Positions 46,101 through 58,336 of a stretch of DNA of 64,000 nt are shown one piece after another. The stretch's first letter is position 1. The number at the start of each line of letters is the position of its first letter. The translations under genes and the position numbers were made by a program. Source of the DNA: Acanthochlamys bracteata (taxonomy: Eukaryota; Streptophyta; Magnoliopsida; Pandanales; Velloziaceae); contig CM034128.1 of NCBI GenBank assembly GCA_019914995.1, positions 2,854,501 through 2,918,500 of the forward strand. Direction: 5' to 3'. The notes under the pieces are model-generated. The model was given only the letters and a program-made list of their open reading frames with translations, was not told the DNA's origin and did not search any database.

Positions 46101-48788
46101 AAAGCAGGGTTTCCCAGAATGACTCCAAGAAACACAGGAGACAACACTAGTCCATTGGCATCAAACAGAGCACAAAAACAAAACGTAAGACTCGCATGGT
46201 TTCAAAGGCAGAAAGCTTCCCAGAGCTCACGTGGTTTCCATGAAACAAACATCCCTAACACGTTTCAGAAGCCCTAACTTGCCCATCATGTTCCATATTA
46301 TTACATATTATTAAAACTAGCCTTAATTAGGATTCATTATAAAATAAAGTTTGTGTTTATGTGGCCTGCAATATCATTATTTCCATAATCTAGCCAGTTG
46401 TTTTTCGGTTCACCCAATAATCATTTTGCAGCTTGATTACTAGTATAAACATATCTGCTTGAAGTTGTATTCTATTAACTTGTTTGTTAGTTATCTTTCT
46501 TATCTAGTTCATGAGAGTCAAGTTATTCCTTATCTCTGTGGCAAATAACTTAACAGCTAGAAACGTAAGAATTATAGCACATGATCCTCGAGATAATTAT
46601 AGCAGTGTTAATTCTTAAACAAAATTTGCTGTTTAATATCTAGTAATGTATTATTTAACACAATATATGACTGATATTCTACTGTCCCAGCAAAATATGA
46701 AGTAAATGTTCCTTGAACAACAACAAGACCACCAAACTTGTCCTGCTAATACATGATAATAAATGAATGTTATGATGCCATATGTGTATGTTATCCCATC
46801 AACAGCAGCTAATCTCTAAAACCTAATCAGAAGTCTTGGAAAATACCTGCACAATACAGTTTCTAAACATGTCTACAAGGTACTAAAAAGTAATACGCAC
46901 TCCATTCCAATGAAAAGGAACGTTGTTTCCTTGCAAAAACAAGAATAGCAAAAAAGTAATCAACAACACATGCATGTTGATGTATCCATGTATCACTGTG
47001 ATGTACGTTTCACCATTCATGAAATGGTTGGAAAGGATGATCCTTCCAGCTGTGCACAATGCTGCCATGGAAAATGTACTCAATCCCCTGCTTCTCATGG
47101 TTCTCCCATACTGTTAAAGATGGGAAACATGTTCCCATTGCTCTACTCAATACTTGTTTCCTATCCTCTTAACATTCTTCATTAATGTCCATGTAGAGGG
47201 ATTCTGGTTGAAAGAAAGGTAGAATATTCTGCTAGCATATGCCACTTGACCAATCCAACCAACCAGTGCCCAAAGCGAGCAGTCAATGCCAAAAACAGAA
47301 ACACAGACAAATAACCAGTAATAATGACAAAAAAGGCCACATGTATCTTACCAAATCCCTCAGTGTCTTTACCAATGAACCTCATCAAGTGCTCTGTTGT
47401 AGCCAGGTTGGCATCACTGAAGTAGTATTCAACCTTCCATTTTTGCAAGTGGTAAGAAAAACTCAAATGAATAAGCTCGTTTGTGTTGCTTCAAGTATTA
47501 AGCGTCATGATTGCAATTTCCAGGAAATTATAAATATGATGAGTTTCACCTTGTTAAGGTTATTAGTTAAATAGCAATTCTTTGGACAAAGCCCAAGTAA
47601 CCGCATGATACTATATTTAACTCCATATTGAAAACAGTAAAACATGCAAGAGCTAGAAGAGAAAAGAATGTAAAATTGGGTCCAAAACAATATCACAAAA
47701 GTCATTACTAAATGCTCCACCAAATTGTCCGTTCATATAGCAGGTGAACCTGATGCGTTGCAGTAAAAAATGCATCACCTGGATTAGCCAGGCAACTCAA
47801 CTTCTGAGCATTTCACAATGGCGACATCAATAAACTACTCTAAAGTTGAGCCACACAGATGAAAAATCCAGCTAGGAACAAGCATTAAGCTTCAGTAACT
47901 CGTCAAGTATTGCAGCAAACTTATTCAGGGAGATAAAAGACATACATTACATCCAACTTTTGCCTTTGTTTATGTTTGAGTGTCCGAAATTAACTATTGT
48001 AGTTATGACGATTTAGACAGGATATGCAATGAAACAAGAGAAGACGGATCGTTCTTACATGTTTGCTAAGCATATTTGTTATACTAGCAGGCAAAATTAA
48101 GAGCTTGACCATGTTCAGTTAGTGACAACAGAAAATACAAAATAATGGAATTCCAAGGTCCAGCTAAATAAGATCGCGATCAATGGTTTAAATCAATTCA
48201 CAATGAAGATTCAACACACTAGAATAGCTTGCAAACACTCCCTATGATAAAGAGCATGTAAACTTCCTAAGTAAAACAAGCAAAGTATATGACAGTAACA
48301 AAAAGCTAAAAGGCAACCACAAAGCAAACCTGCTTTGTAATCTTCTGAATAACATCATCAGACAGCCCTTCCCTTGTCGACGGTGCAGGATCAGTTTCCA
48401 CTGGCTCTTGAGCAACTTCATGATCGATGAAAGCTCCAGTTCCATAATACTCGTAAGCAGCGGCAGGAGCAGGCGATGGCGTGGCAATGAACGCCGCCGG
48501 GGAAGGCGGGGGCGGCGGCGGAGGGTGGAACACGTGTATCATGGGCGGGGGCGACTGGTGATGGTGGGACCCATGATGGTGCTGCTGCTGCTGATGATGA
48601 ATCTTTACCGTCCGTTGCTGCTGTTGCTGCAGCTTCTGTTGCTGCTGTGGTCGAGGAACGAATTCCGCAGCTCCGGCGTTCAACCGACTGAAAGAACCTC
48701 TTCGATTGAGCTCAGGTTTAAGCGTAGGCGATGATCTACCATCAGGAATCTCAACCTCTGCACCTTGATCTTCGATCTCTTGTGCCAT
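43113..48788 (-). CDS. LARP6: La-related protein 6 with PAM2 motif (LARP6 b/c type), 10 exons, 477 aa
   Basis: Exons in minus-strand order: 48330-48788, 47352-47433, 45853-45947, 45578-45649, 45412-45491, 45242-45338, 44288-44335, 44118-44186, 43572-43724 and 43113-43391. All joins keep the frame. The product is an RNA-binding La-related protein. The N-terminus has a PAM2-like motif (SRLNAGAAEFVPRP, residues 34-47) that binds the MLLE domain of poly(A)-binding protein, then Gln-, His- and Pro-rich low complexity. The La motif (about 144-225; VEYYFSDANLATTEHLMRF) is followed by an RRM-like domain (about 236-330; SRIVVAENLPDDHCFQNL, LHAFVEYET). The acidic and RG-rich C-terminal region (RRGRGRGRGGKGR) ends in a SUZ-C-like RMPDGTRGFTLGRGK (455-469). 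In Arabidopsis, LARP6b and 6c carry PAM2 and 6a does not, so this resembles the b/c group. The upstream TTG-TTA codons were not used as start. The protein stops at 43113-43115; another frame runs on to 43070 but is not contiguous. Confidence 0.94.
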
Positions 48789-48794
48789 TAACAA

Positions 48795-50150
48795 GCACTC
48801 TGCTTCGATTATTGATTAATATTTGAATTAGTGCGAAATTATTTTATTAGGGTTTTGGAGTAAAAGGTGAGTCAAGGAATTGGGGATAAACCAAAATTGT
48901 TTCTGTTTGTTTCTTTCTGGAGATCGAATTTGGCCGGAGAAGAACAGCGGAGAAAGAAATTTCTCGTGCGAAGATGTTTTAGGGAAGATATTTATATTGT
49001 TGAATGTTGATCCGCAACGAAATCGAAAGCCGCCGACTTCTTCCGGAGGTTAGCGGAAGAAAGAAAGAAAGAAAAAACCATCCTTAATTAATAGTAAGGC
49101 CTTTCTGTTTAATTTTGTTAACGCAAATCACGGGAATAGGTATGATACTTTTTTAAGTTAGATTTTAAAAACTTTTGTTAAGTTAATTTTCTTTGGCATG
49201 TTTATATTTTTTAATTTATTTTCAACTGCACTTTTAAATAAAAATATATATGATTAATTTATAGTTAGTTTTAATAAAATTATTAAAAAAATTTGTTAAG
49301 CAGAACTTTTTTGTTAAAATTAAAATGTTATTCTTCTTAAAATTTAACAAAAGACCAAGAATTTTTTATATTCTAAATATTCTGTTTCGGTAGATCTTAT
49401 TTTTAAGTCGTTTCCGTTGATCTTGTATATGTACTTTTTATTGTTAAATTCTGTATTTATTTGTTTCCTATTCGGCTATTAGCTGCATGATATCGTTTTC
49501 AGCAATTCCTTATATCTGTCCTTTTAAAATTTAGAAGATATTTGAGTGTATTTGTCGAAAAATAAAATTTTGACAAATTGTATTTAAAAATTTTTTAATT
49601 TTTTATTTTTATTTACAAAATAATTAACAATAATATTTTACGAAGTAAATTTTTTATTTTTTAATTTTTAAAATTTAAATATTTATTTAAAATATGAAAT
49701 AAAAATTATAGTAAAAAAATATTAAGTTTTTTTAAAAATTCACTTAGAGTAAAACTTATGATTGTGATACTTTTTAAAATTATAATATGTTGAATGATTG
49801 GTTTATCTTTTATTAATGTATCTTTTTCCTATAAAGGCAACATGCATGCATTACACATAATTTACTGATATCTTTGGTAAAATTACTTAAAATTATACTT
49901 ATATACGTGGTGAACCAACTAAGTGAAAATATATTGAAAATTTCTTTATATACTTATATATATTGAATCTCTTTCTATATATAATAGACAAATATAGCAA
50001 TATAATATTATTAATAAATTTAAGGAATTAAAAACAACATAGTTAAAAGTACAAATATATATATATATATATATATATTTCTATATATTTAAAAAATTAT
50101 TAACAAAGATTATTAAAATAAAATTCTAAAGAGTAGTGATACTGTCAAAT
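48795..50150. other. LARP6 leader/promoter and AT-rich intergenic DNA
   Basis: Next to 48788 lie the minus-strand leader and promoter of the LARP6 gene. From about 49140 the DNA is strongly AT-rich, with a nearly pure A/T block at 49540-49760 and a TA microsatellite near 50055-50079. No coding signal. Confidence 0.5.
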
Positions 50151-50184
50151 ATATCAATTAAAAAGATGGTAAAGTCCGAAGCAT

Positions 50185-50820
50185 AGGTTTAAAACTCGGC
50201 CGGGATCGGTCGGGTCGAACCTTAAATCGGCGACTCGGCACCGATTTCAGACCGAGTTAACATAAAATCGGGTCGCGCAAGCGATCTGATAAGACCCGAA
50301 TCGATCCAATCGGGTTCTGGGTCAACTCGGTGACCCGATTGGGCGGATCGATCCAGTTTTAATATTTAAAAAAAGAAAAAATATATTTATTTATTTATTT
50401 AAAATAAAAAATATTTTTATTAGTATTTTAAAATATGTATTTTATCGGGTACTCTTTCATAATTTATTTTCTTTTTTTTAAATATTTTATTAGAAAGTAA
50501 TAAATAAATAAAATATATAGTGTAGATAATTTGTTTTTTGTAATGCATAAAGTATAGAAATTTTACTATACGTTAAATTTTTTGACTATTGTCTTAAATA
50601 CTGTAGTAATTTTATATACGATTATTTTTTAAATTTTTTAATAGTTGCTATAAAAAATACTATATAATATGTATAATTATATTTATATATTAATATTTAT
50701 TTAATAAATTTAATTTGACTTATTGGGTCGATCCGATGACCCGTCCTGTTATCCGTTGACCCAGTAATTTTTTCAGATCATCGGATTGAATTTTAAAATT
50801 ACGGTCCGAACCGGCATAAT
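50185..50820. mobile_element. Candidate MITE with long, GC-rich, imperfect inverted arms
   Basis: Two arms richer in G and C flank an A/T-rich centre. The left arm (about 50190-50355) contains CTGGGTCAACTCGGTGACCC and CGGATCGATCC. The right arm (about 50720-50815), read as reverse complement, contains CTGGGTCAACGGATAACAGG and CATCGGATCGACCC. The arms are therefore inverted and similar, though diverged. The outer ends (AAACTCGGCCGGGATCGG and the inverted GCCGGTTCGGACC) also match loosely. It has no coding capacity. The layout suggests a non-autonomous DNA transposon, possibly hAT-like, but no clear target duplication was identified. Confidence 0.6.
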
Positions 50821-51656
50821 ACTGTTGGGCCTTCGAGATGTTTGGCCCAGAATAGCGTGTTCAAGTTAGGAAGGGTCGCTGATAAACAGGCTACACCATT
50901 AAATCGTATCATTTGTTCCGAAGAATTCAAACGGGAAGGCCCAACAATTAATTATAAGCCCAACAAATTAAAATCAACAATATTTACGCTTACACTACTT
51001 TTCTTTCTCTCTACTTCTCTTCTATTTTCTATCTATACAAAAAAAGATTACTATGAGTAAATCAACTATGTAGGTTCTCATCCAAAAAAAAGCCAACAAC
51101 TTGCGCAAAACACTAAGCATAAAGAATTTAATCGTCCAAACTCAACACTTGGCTCGAATGATATGTAAATATAGAGGATCGACACTTTAGGCTTATAATT
51201 GTAAGTCAAATACTCGTATACAGTTCTTTAGATCTTATTCATGAAACGGAATATCAATGTATGTCAAGATGAACTCTTCTTTTTTGGGGTTTTACGGATA
51301 TGGTGAAATGGATATATAGAGCATTGTATATTTCAGTATTTAGCAACACGATCAATGCAAAAAGGTGGTTACCAGAGATGAGCGCAGCGCAGATATCTAT
51401 CTATCTAGGTAGCTTTAAGGTGTATATTTTGCAGGGTCATCATGGGATGATACAGGTCATGATCATCATTGCATTTTTTTTGTTTTTTGGCAACCATGTC
51501 ACTGTAACTCTGAAACCAACCAAATCAAACCAAAACAGTCATAAAGGAACAACCAACATCAGCAGCAGATAAAAAAGTTAAAAGTAATTACAACTCTCCC
51601 CTGTTATCTTCTGCTACATGTACACAGAGAAGGATTGAATTTGTTGTAGTACTATC

Positions 51657-51658
51657 AA

Positions 51659-51692
<34 letters not shown>
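51657..51692. repeat. Trinucleotide microsatellite (GGT/AGT)
   Basis: GGTGGTGGT runs into about nine AGT units. It is read through as a Tyr/His run in one minus-strand frame, which is not a gene. Confidence 0.9.
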
Positions 51693-51693
<1 letters not shown>

Positions 51694-51963
51694 CATATAT
51701 AGGTTTCTCATGCGTTTGAAACTACTATTCTGTTCTTCTTTATTGATGATGGATGCAGTGATTGCAGTGAAGCAGGGTAGTATAGCAGCAGTGAGAGGGA
51801 GGGTATGGTATTTTTGACAAGGTTTGATGTCACCTTTTAGCTCTTGGCTCCCTTTACCTTTTGTCCCTTTGATTGCTGGCCAGACCTTTTCTCTTTTCCA
51901 CATTTTGCTGTTCGTCTTTTTGTCTTCTTTCTTCTGCCTCTACTGAAATAAGGACTACTAAGG

Positions 51964-52152
51964 GGCGTTTAGAAGTAGGTTTCATTTCATTTATTTATGT
52001 TTTTTATTTTATATTTTTAATAAATTTTATTTAAAAATTTTGAATATAAAAAATTTAAGTTATAAAAATTTTGTTTTTATTTATATTTATTTTTTAACTA
52101 AAAAATAGAATTTATTTTCTATTTTTATTTTAAAAAAATACTTCCAAACGTT
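51964..52152. mobile_element. AT-rich MITE-like element with imperfect inverted ends
   Basis: The left end GGCGTTTAGAAGTAGG and the inverted right end ACGTTTGGAAGTA flank about 160 bases of almost pure A and T. The ends match at most positions. This is the clearest member of a set of similar tracts in the window. No coding capacity; target duplication not clear. Confidence 0.55.
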
Positions 52153-53941
52153 TACATAAAGAATATTTCTCTCTTTTTCTCCTTCCTTTCTCTCTCTGCA
52201 TACCTAAGCTACTTAAATTCTTTCTGTTGCATTCAATTCGCAAAACCATACATACTTATTCATTCACATGAATCATGAATAGGTTAAGGGAAATAGAAAG
52301 AGAGTGACCCTCCTTGCTTGACGGACATCATGAAAGAGCAATTGAAGGAGATCAATGTGTTCATGATTTTGAAAACTAGGGTTTTGGAGCATGCATGCAT
52401 GGGCGCTGAATGCAGTTACAATTATACTAGCAAAGGATAGGTAACTAACTATATGTATATATAATTTCATGGAAATCTTAGTATATATCAGAAGAGATTA
52501 ATCATGGACTTCTCAAAATTCAAAAAGAAAATGAGGAAAAAGAGAGAATTCGAGATGCCTAGAAGTACATGGAGACAGTGAAATTGTCTGTAGAACTCAT
52601 GAAAGTCATAATTTATTCAGTAAGTGTATATATATAGTGGTGAAAAACATGGGTGACATATTGATGATGCATGCAAGTAGTGAACCAGCTAATTTAATTA
52701 ATAGGAACAGTAAAGTTTTATACAGATACCTCTTGATCTACGTACCTCATGCATGAACTCACTACATTAATTAAGATATGAGATAAACAACCCTAGCTAG
52801 AATAGAATATAGGGAAAGATTATAAGTATCATTAAAAGATTATGAATGCAGTAGAAAGAGCCCAAACATATAATATATATAACAGTTTCTTCTAAAAGTA
52901 TGCAGTAGAAAGAGCTGCATATCAATTGGTTTTGATCATTTTTCACTTCTCTAAATAAGCAAGCTGCATCGATCACCCATGACTTTAATTGGTTTTGTTC
53001 GTTGAAATTTGCTTGCATTGATCAGCTAGCAAAGCTTCCAACTTCTTGTCGCGTACGATTCTTGAAGATCACCTGCAGATCATAGATAGATACTAAGTGA
53101 TGCAACTAGAAATTAATTGTGTTGTTCTTAGTTAGTATCTCAAATAAACATTTTCTTCACTAGTTAGTAGGAGAATTTAGAAAGTTGTCGTGTTAGTATA
53201 TATATAGAAGCAAATTCAATTACAAAACAAGTAGAAAGTAAGTGAAGTTTTGCAAACAATATGATTGTATATATTCACAGGAATTTGACCACAAACTATA
53301 TCTTGCTATATATAAAAGAACCCCACATATCTATTGCTCACAAACTATATATTATAAGATTTTGATCCAGATAAACTATTTATACTTACCAAAATATTCA
53401 TTAATATTAAGAGACAAAATTTAACAACTAAGTATAATTTTTTTTGGAAACGAGGATCAAGAATCCATGAATTCAATTAGCAACAAACTTATTCATCAAT
53501 ATAGATATATATCTTAAATTAAAAATAACATATAGAGCTGAATATATATTTTCTTAAATTCTTCTAAATTTTGAGGATGTTGTAATTGATATCTATCTAG
53601 CAATTCAATTACATAAAAAGCTTGAAAATAGGTTCTTCGATTTCTAATTATAAATTCAACAATTTTTGTCACAACAAAATAAATTTTATCTTCGTTTCTC
53701 ATTCTTTTGCAATAATTTTGTCTAAAATGTCTGCTTACAGAAGCGAAATTGCCCAAAAACCTCAACGATTGTCTTTCTTCTATGCTATACCGAAGTTGCC
53801 AAAAACTATAAACTACCCAAATAATAAATATTTTTAAAAAAAAGAAGGGAAGAAAAAGAGAGATCCAAATTGAATAACTGAAGAAACCAACAACGTACAC
53901 AATTACCAATGATCATCAGCAGAAGATATCGAAGTCAACTG

Positions 53942-54694
53942 TCAGGCTGGCCTGATCATACCGTGCCGTTGTTCTCCGGCAGCAGCAGCAGCAGCGGATC
54001 CATGCTTGAACAACTGTCCAGCACCACCAACACCAACTCCATGATGAAATCCACCCAAAAACCCAACAGATTCATACGCAGCTGCTCCGTTAGATCCAAA
54101 CCTTCCCAGCAACATATGATCTGCTGCTTCTCCTGCATGCATCTGATTATGAATCATCTGCAACTGTTGTTGCTGCTGTTGATCTCTAGTTGCACTAGCC
54201 ACGCAGAAAACTGCAGCAGCTGGTTCTCTTCCAATCTCTAACTCAGAAGCCTCAGCTTGGAACTTCGCCAGCTGAGCGCTTGCGGCGAGAAGCTCCGTCT
54301 GAAGCTGCCGTAGTCTATGCTGAAGCAGAGATATTATCCCGACACAGCCGTAAACCGGATCTCGAACTCTCATCTCAGCTTCATACGCGAGAGAATTAAC
54401 AGCATCTTCACGCTGAAACGGCGGGAGATCGTTGAGAAGTTTAGTAACGTTACTCGCGCCGAAGATCCGGTGGACTTGTGCGAACTTCGTCATGTTATCA
54501 GGAGGAAAGTAGGGAGCGAATACGCAATCCGGCTGACACTTTCGTCGGAGAAGCTTGCAGCCAGCACATGGTGAGCTTGTCGTTGCTGCAGCTGAAGATC
54601 CACCTGCAGTTGTTCCTATCCCTGCCACTGATGCTGTCGAACCCATTGTTGATGATGACACTGATGCCACCGGCATAGACGATGAACTAGCCAT
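53942..54694 (-). CDS. LOB-domain (LBD/ASL) transcription factor, class I, 250 aa
   Basis: A single open frame encodes a plant-specific LATERAL ORGAN BOUNDARIES domain DNA-binding protein. An unusual 42-residue Ser/Ala/Thr-rich extension precedes the domain. The zinc-binding C-block is CX2CX6CX3C (Cys43, 46, 53, 57; SPCAGCKLLRRKCQPDC). The GAS block follows (FAQVHRIFGASNVTKLLND, residues 71-89) with the invariant RDPVYGCVG (111-119). A leucine-zipper-like LX6LX3LX6L is seen at Leu124, 131, 135 and 142, which marks class I and mediates dimerisation. The C-terminal third has Gln, Ala, Gly and His runs, typical of activation regions. In the domain it resembles the AS2/LBD6, LBD36 and LBD25 group, but the subtype cannot be set. 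Such proteins act in the nucleus in organ-boundary and leaf or flower patterning. The ATG at 54694 was chosen because no upstream in-frame ATG with similarity is visible. Confidence 0.93.
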   Translation of the reverse strand: MASSSSMPVASVSSSTMGSTASVAGIGTTAGGSSAAATTSSPCAGCKLLRRKCQPDCVFAPYFPPDNMTKFAQVHRIFGASNVTKLLNDLPPFQREDAVNSLAYEAEMRVRDPVYGCVGIISLLQHRLRQLQTELLAASAQLAKFQAEASELEIGREPAAAVFCVASATRDQQQQQQLQMIHNQMHAGEAADHMLLGRFGSNGAAAYESVGFLGGFHHGVGVGGAGQLFKHGSAAAAAAGEQRHGMIRPA

Positions 54695-55330
54695 TGATAA
54701 TTGATCTTAATCTTGCCCTTAATTACCCAAAAGAAAAATATCAAACATGAAGCATGGTTTTGTATAAATGGAAGTAGTGAAGATTGATATTAAAATAATC
54801 TAGACTAGATATACACTTCTATTTTTGCTTTGCTACTTGTAGTAGGTATGATATTCTGAATCTAATCAGTTTGAGTAATTCTTGAATATCTGGAGGGAAA
54901 AAAATCAATTGAAAAGATTGAGATCAGAAGTGGATCGCTTTCTAAATGGGAATCAAGTGCTGCTTTACTGCTGCAAACACATGAAATTAAGAGATGCGTA
55001 TGATAAAACCAGGTTGGTAATTGGAAATGTAAGAGATTTGGAAGTTGTTTGTAAATATTTGTACAGATAGAGTGTGAAGACGTAACTGGTGATGGGTTCG
55101 AGCTCTCTAGAGAAGACTTCAACTCTCATCTATTAATCCCAAGTCCCTAGTAAACAAATATTGATGAGTTTAATTGTTAATGTATAATAGCTAGATCGAT
55201 GTGGCGTTGTTCAATGCTTAAGAGATAGTAAAGAAGAAGAAGAAGAATTAAGAAGAAGGATGGTCGGTCACCGGATCCAAGATGAGGAAAACAAAAACTA
55301 TATATTAATCAAAATCGCTAACCTTCCAAT

Positions 55331-55353
55331 TTTCTTCTTCTTCTTCTTCTTCT
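55331..55353. repeat. CTT/GAA trinucleotide microsatellite
   Basis: TTC repeated about seven times upstream of the minus-strand LOB-domain gene, with a related AAG run at about 55233-55247. Probably part of its leader or promoter. Confidence 0.85.
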
Positions 55354-58314
55354 AGCTACATAACTTGCTGCATAACGTTCTTGTTGTTGTTGTTGTTCAT
55401 TTTCTTTTACTTCCTTTTGCTTGCAGTAGAGTAGAGCGAAGTGAATGAAGAAGATGGAAATGAAGAGGTAGTAGTAGCTAGGGAAAATGAACACGTGCAC
55501 TAACCCGAAGAAAACGGGATTTTCTTGCAGAGAAAAAAAAAAAAAAAGTAGTAGAAAAGAATTGAAGCACCAAAAGATGGTGACTTCTTTTTGAGTCAAT
55601 AGTCAAGAATTGAAGCACCAAGCTGTACCGACAAACGGTATCAATTAATATAACTGTTAAAATTAGAACAATAAAATACAAGTAATGCATTATTTTCAAA
55701 ATAACTTAATTATAATAGGAATGGAGTACCACTTTTATACTATCACGCATTTAAAAACTGTTTAAACCTTCATTTAGAAAACGTATCAAGTAAAAACATA
55801 AATTTTTAATCATTAAAAATTTATTCATTATAGTAAATTATTAAAACATGAAAAATTAGTGAAATTTGATTCAGGAATAATAGTTCAAAGTTCGAAAAAA
55901 TTTGTCGAGTAATGTGATGTGATGTGTAGGAAGAAATGAATTGAATGAGGATGTGATGGGTCTCCCAGGATAGTTGGGAGCGTAGTCATTCAAATACTTT
56001 AAAATAAAAGATAATCTTTAAAATACTTAACATAAAAAGATATTTTAAGATATTTTAAAATTTTTAAAAATAATTTCAAATGTTTGAAATAAAAATTATA
56101 TATATATATATATAGAATATACGCATATATAATATATTAATTATTTCGAAGTTAATAAAAAATAATATAAAAAGTTTATTAAAACATATAAAAATATTTA
56201 TTAAATAAAAAGTAATCTGATAAGTACTCGAACTTAAGAAGCATATTCTGATTTGACTACCCTCTTCTTGCTTCCTACTTACTATATGTTACGAACCATT
56301 TTGGCATTTTATTCATCACCGCCTTCTACTTCATCCTGCATCTCTCTTCATTCTCAAAAGGGTAAATAAAATCAATGAATGAAGTAGAAGTCCCAATTTC
56401 AATATTACGTTTGTTTAAATTTATAATTATTTCAATTTTATTTTTTAAATAGAGTTTTTAAATATTTATAAAAATATTTTTTTAAAAATAATTATAATAT
56501 AAAAAATATTCATTATAAATTTTATTGTTATTATTTATTAAAAAATACGTTTTATTTCTTAAAAAATTCTAAAACATACTTTCTTTCAAAAAAATTCTTC
56601 TTCGATATAGAAATACATGGACGAAAGGAACACTGCAGTATTACTACTGCATGCCCTCACTCTCTTAGCAACAGGAACCCACAACTTCATTCAATGCCAT
56701 GACAGACAAGAGAGACTACTTATTATCTCCTCGGAATAAATTCCTTTTGTCTATTGGTAACTTTTTACATGCTTGCATTGAATAATCAAGGGTGTAGCAG
56801 AGAGTTTAATTCCTCCGATGGTGAAGAATTTCTAGCAGCGTTTTCTAGCTGGGAAGTCTAGGGCCAACACTTAAGCCAGAGTAAACTAATTTAGTAATGT
56901 AGAATTCAACTACTTATTACTCATAGAGATGACTCCGGAGCTGTGTTAGTGCATTTTTATTTACGGTATTTCAAAAATAGTTAAAATTTTAAAAATGCAT
57001 ACGAATTATATGATGTACAATTTTTATTATTTTAAAAAATTTTAAAAATAAAAACACTCTGTAACGACCCCTCCATTTTATTGTCGTGCATCCTCTATAA
57101 CATCACACATCTGTACATTAATTAAGATGAAATATTCTCAAGCTAGTTAATTGTATCAAATAATTAATCATTAGCATTTTTGCAAGGAAATGGATAGGGC
57201 TATATATAGGGGAATTCAATATAATGACCTTGTTGTTGTCAGCATATATATTGACATTAATAGATTGATGTTTCCTGCAGGTTCAAACTGAAGATATGCA
57301 TACATATGTGCTTCTAGATTTGATACAACATTGATAATATATGTATATTTCAATGCTTTAAACATTAAATCTTTGACAAGAAGCACAGTGTTAACCAGGT
57401 GATCAACCCTTCTTTTCGCCCCATTGTTTTGGTTAACCAGGGAAATTACTCATCAAACTTCTTGAAGAAATAAAGTAATTTATTGACAACGAAACCACCT
57501 GCTGTATCGTCGCCCTGTAGAATTAATAAAATGAATCGACCATGTTCATGCATGCCCAATGACTCAAATCGGTCCTAGCTAACATCTACAATTTTTGTGT
57601 TGTTTGACTAAATTTTTTAACTCTTTTTAATTTTTAATTATATATTTTTTATAAATTTTTTATCAAATTTGTTAAATTTTAGAGAATACAAAAATATTTT
57701 ACATAAAAAATCTTATTATTAATTTTTGAAATAAACTAAAAACTTATTTTCTAAAATTTTTTAAATACTATTCATTTTAGAAATTTTATTTTTTAAAAAA
57801 TTACTCCCAAATATCTTCTCTATACCCTTTTGACTTTGTAGTATAAACTATTATTTTACAACCATACTTATGTATGTCTACATTATAGCCACAAATGTAA
57901 ATCGATGAGTTTTCTTGGGATCAGTATCAGGAAGAAGAGAACACACCATGTTGCTTCATTATCTTCGTTCGAAGCTTAAAACAGTAGCTTGCAAGCCATG
58001 AGAGCATGAGCACCATCACCTAATAACTTAGCTAAAGCTTTGCAGCTAAAACAACATATTTGTACGTGATCGATGACTTAGTCTTTACTCTGTGATCTCA
58101 GCTATGTTGCTCTGCTTGTGACAAGAAACTTAATATGTATGTAGCTGATCATCTAAGCATGCCACACAACAACAGTGCAGAAGATCTCGACCTCACTGCT
58201 CTGATATGCGTTATATACTGTAATGGCATGGGTATTAGAAGTTGACAGATCGATCACGGGCGAGAGAGCGCGCGTTCGTGGGGAGACACACACACGGGTT
58301 ATTTTGAAGTTGGC

Positions 58315-58336
58315 TTGACTCGACTCGACTCGACTC
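58315..58336. repeat. GACTC pentanucleotide repeat
   Basis: Four tandem copies of GACTC. Short and isolated. Confidence 0.85.

Larger units (their letters stand above)
50821..53941. other. Intergenic DNA with MITE-like and simple repeats
   Basis: No protein family is recognisable in any frame. A TAG/GTA trinucleotide repeat lies at about 51657-51692 and a MITE-like A/T tract at about 51964-52152. The stretch left of 53942 should include the 3' UTR of the LOB-domain gene. The open frames here are short and of low complexity. Confidence 0.5.

Noticed and set aside
48408..48734. Plus-strand frame rich in Arg and Gly/Leu over the LARP6 first exon
   Set aside because: It is the antisense shadow of the CAG/CCG-rich exon 1, which is itself a solid coding exon.
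55478..55699. Minus-strand frames with Phe/Leu runs near the LOB-domain gene (55318-55699)
   Set aside because: They arise from TTC/CTT repeats and a poly-A tract and show no domain. They are probably leader or promoter DNA.
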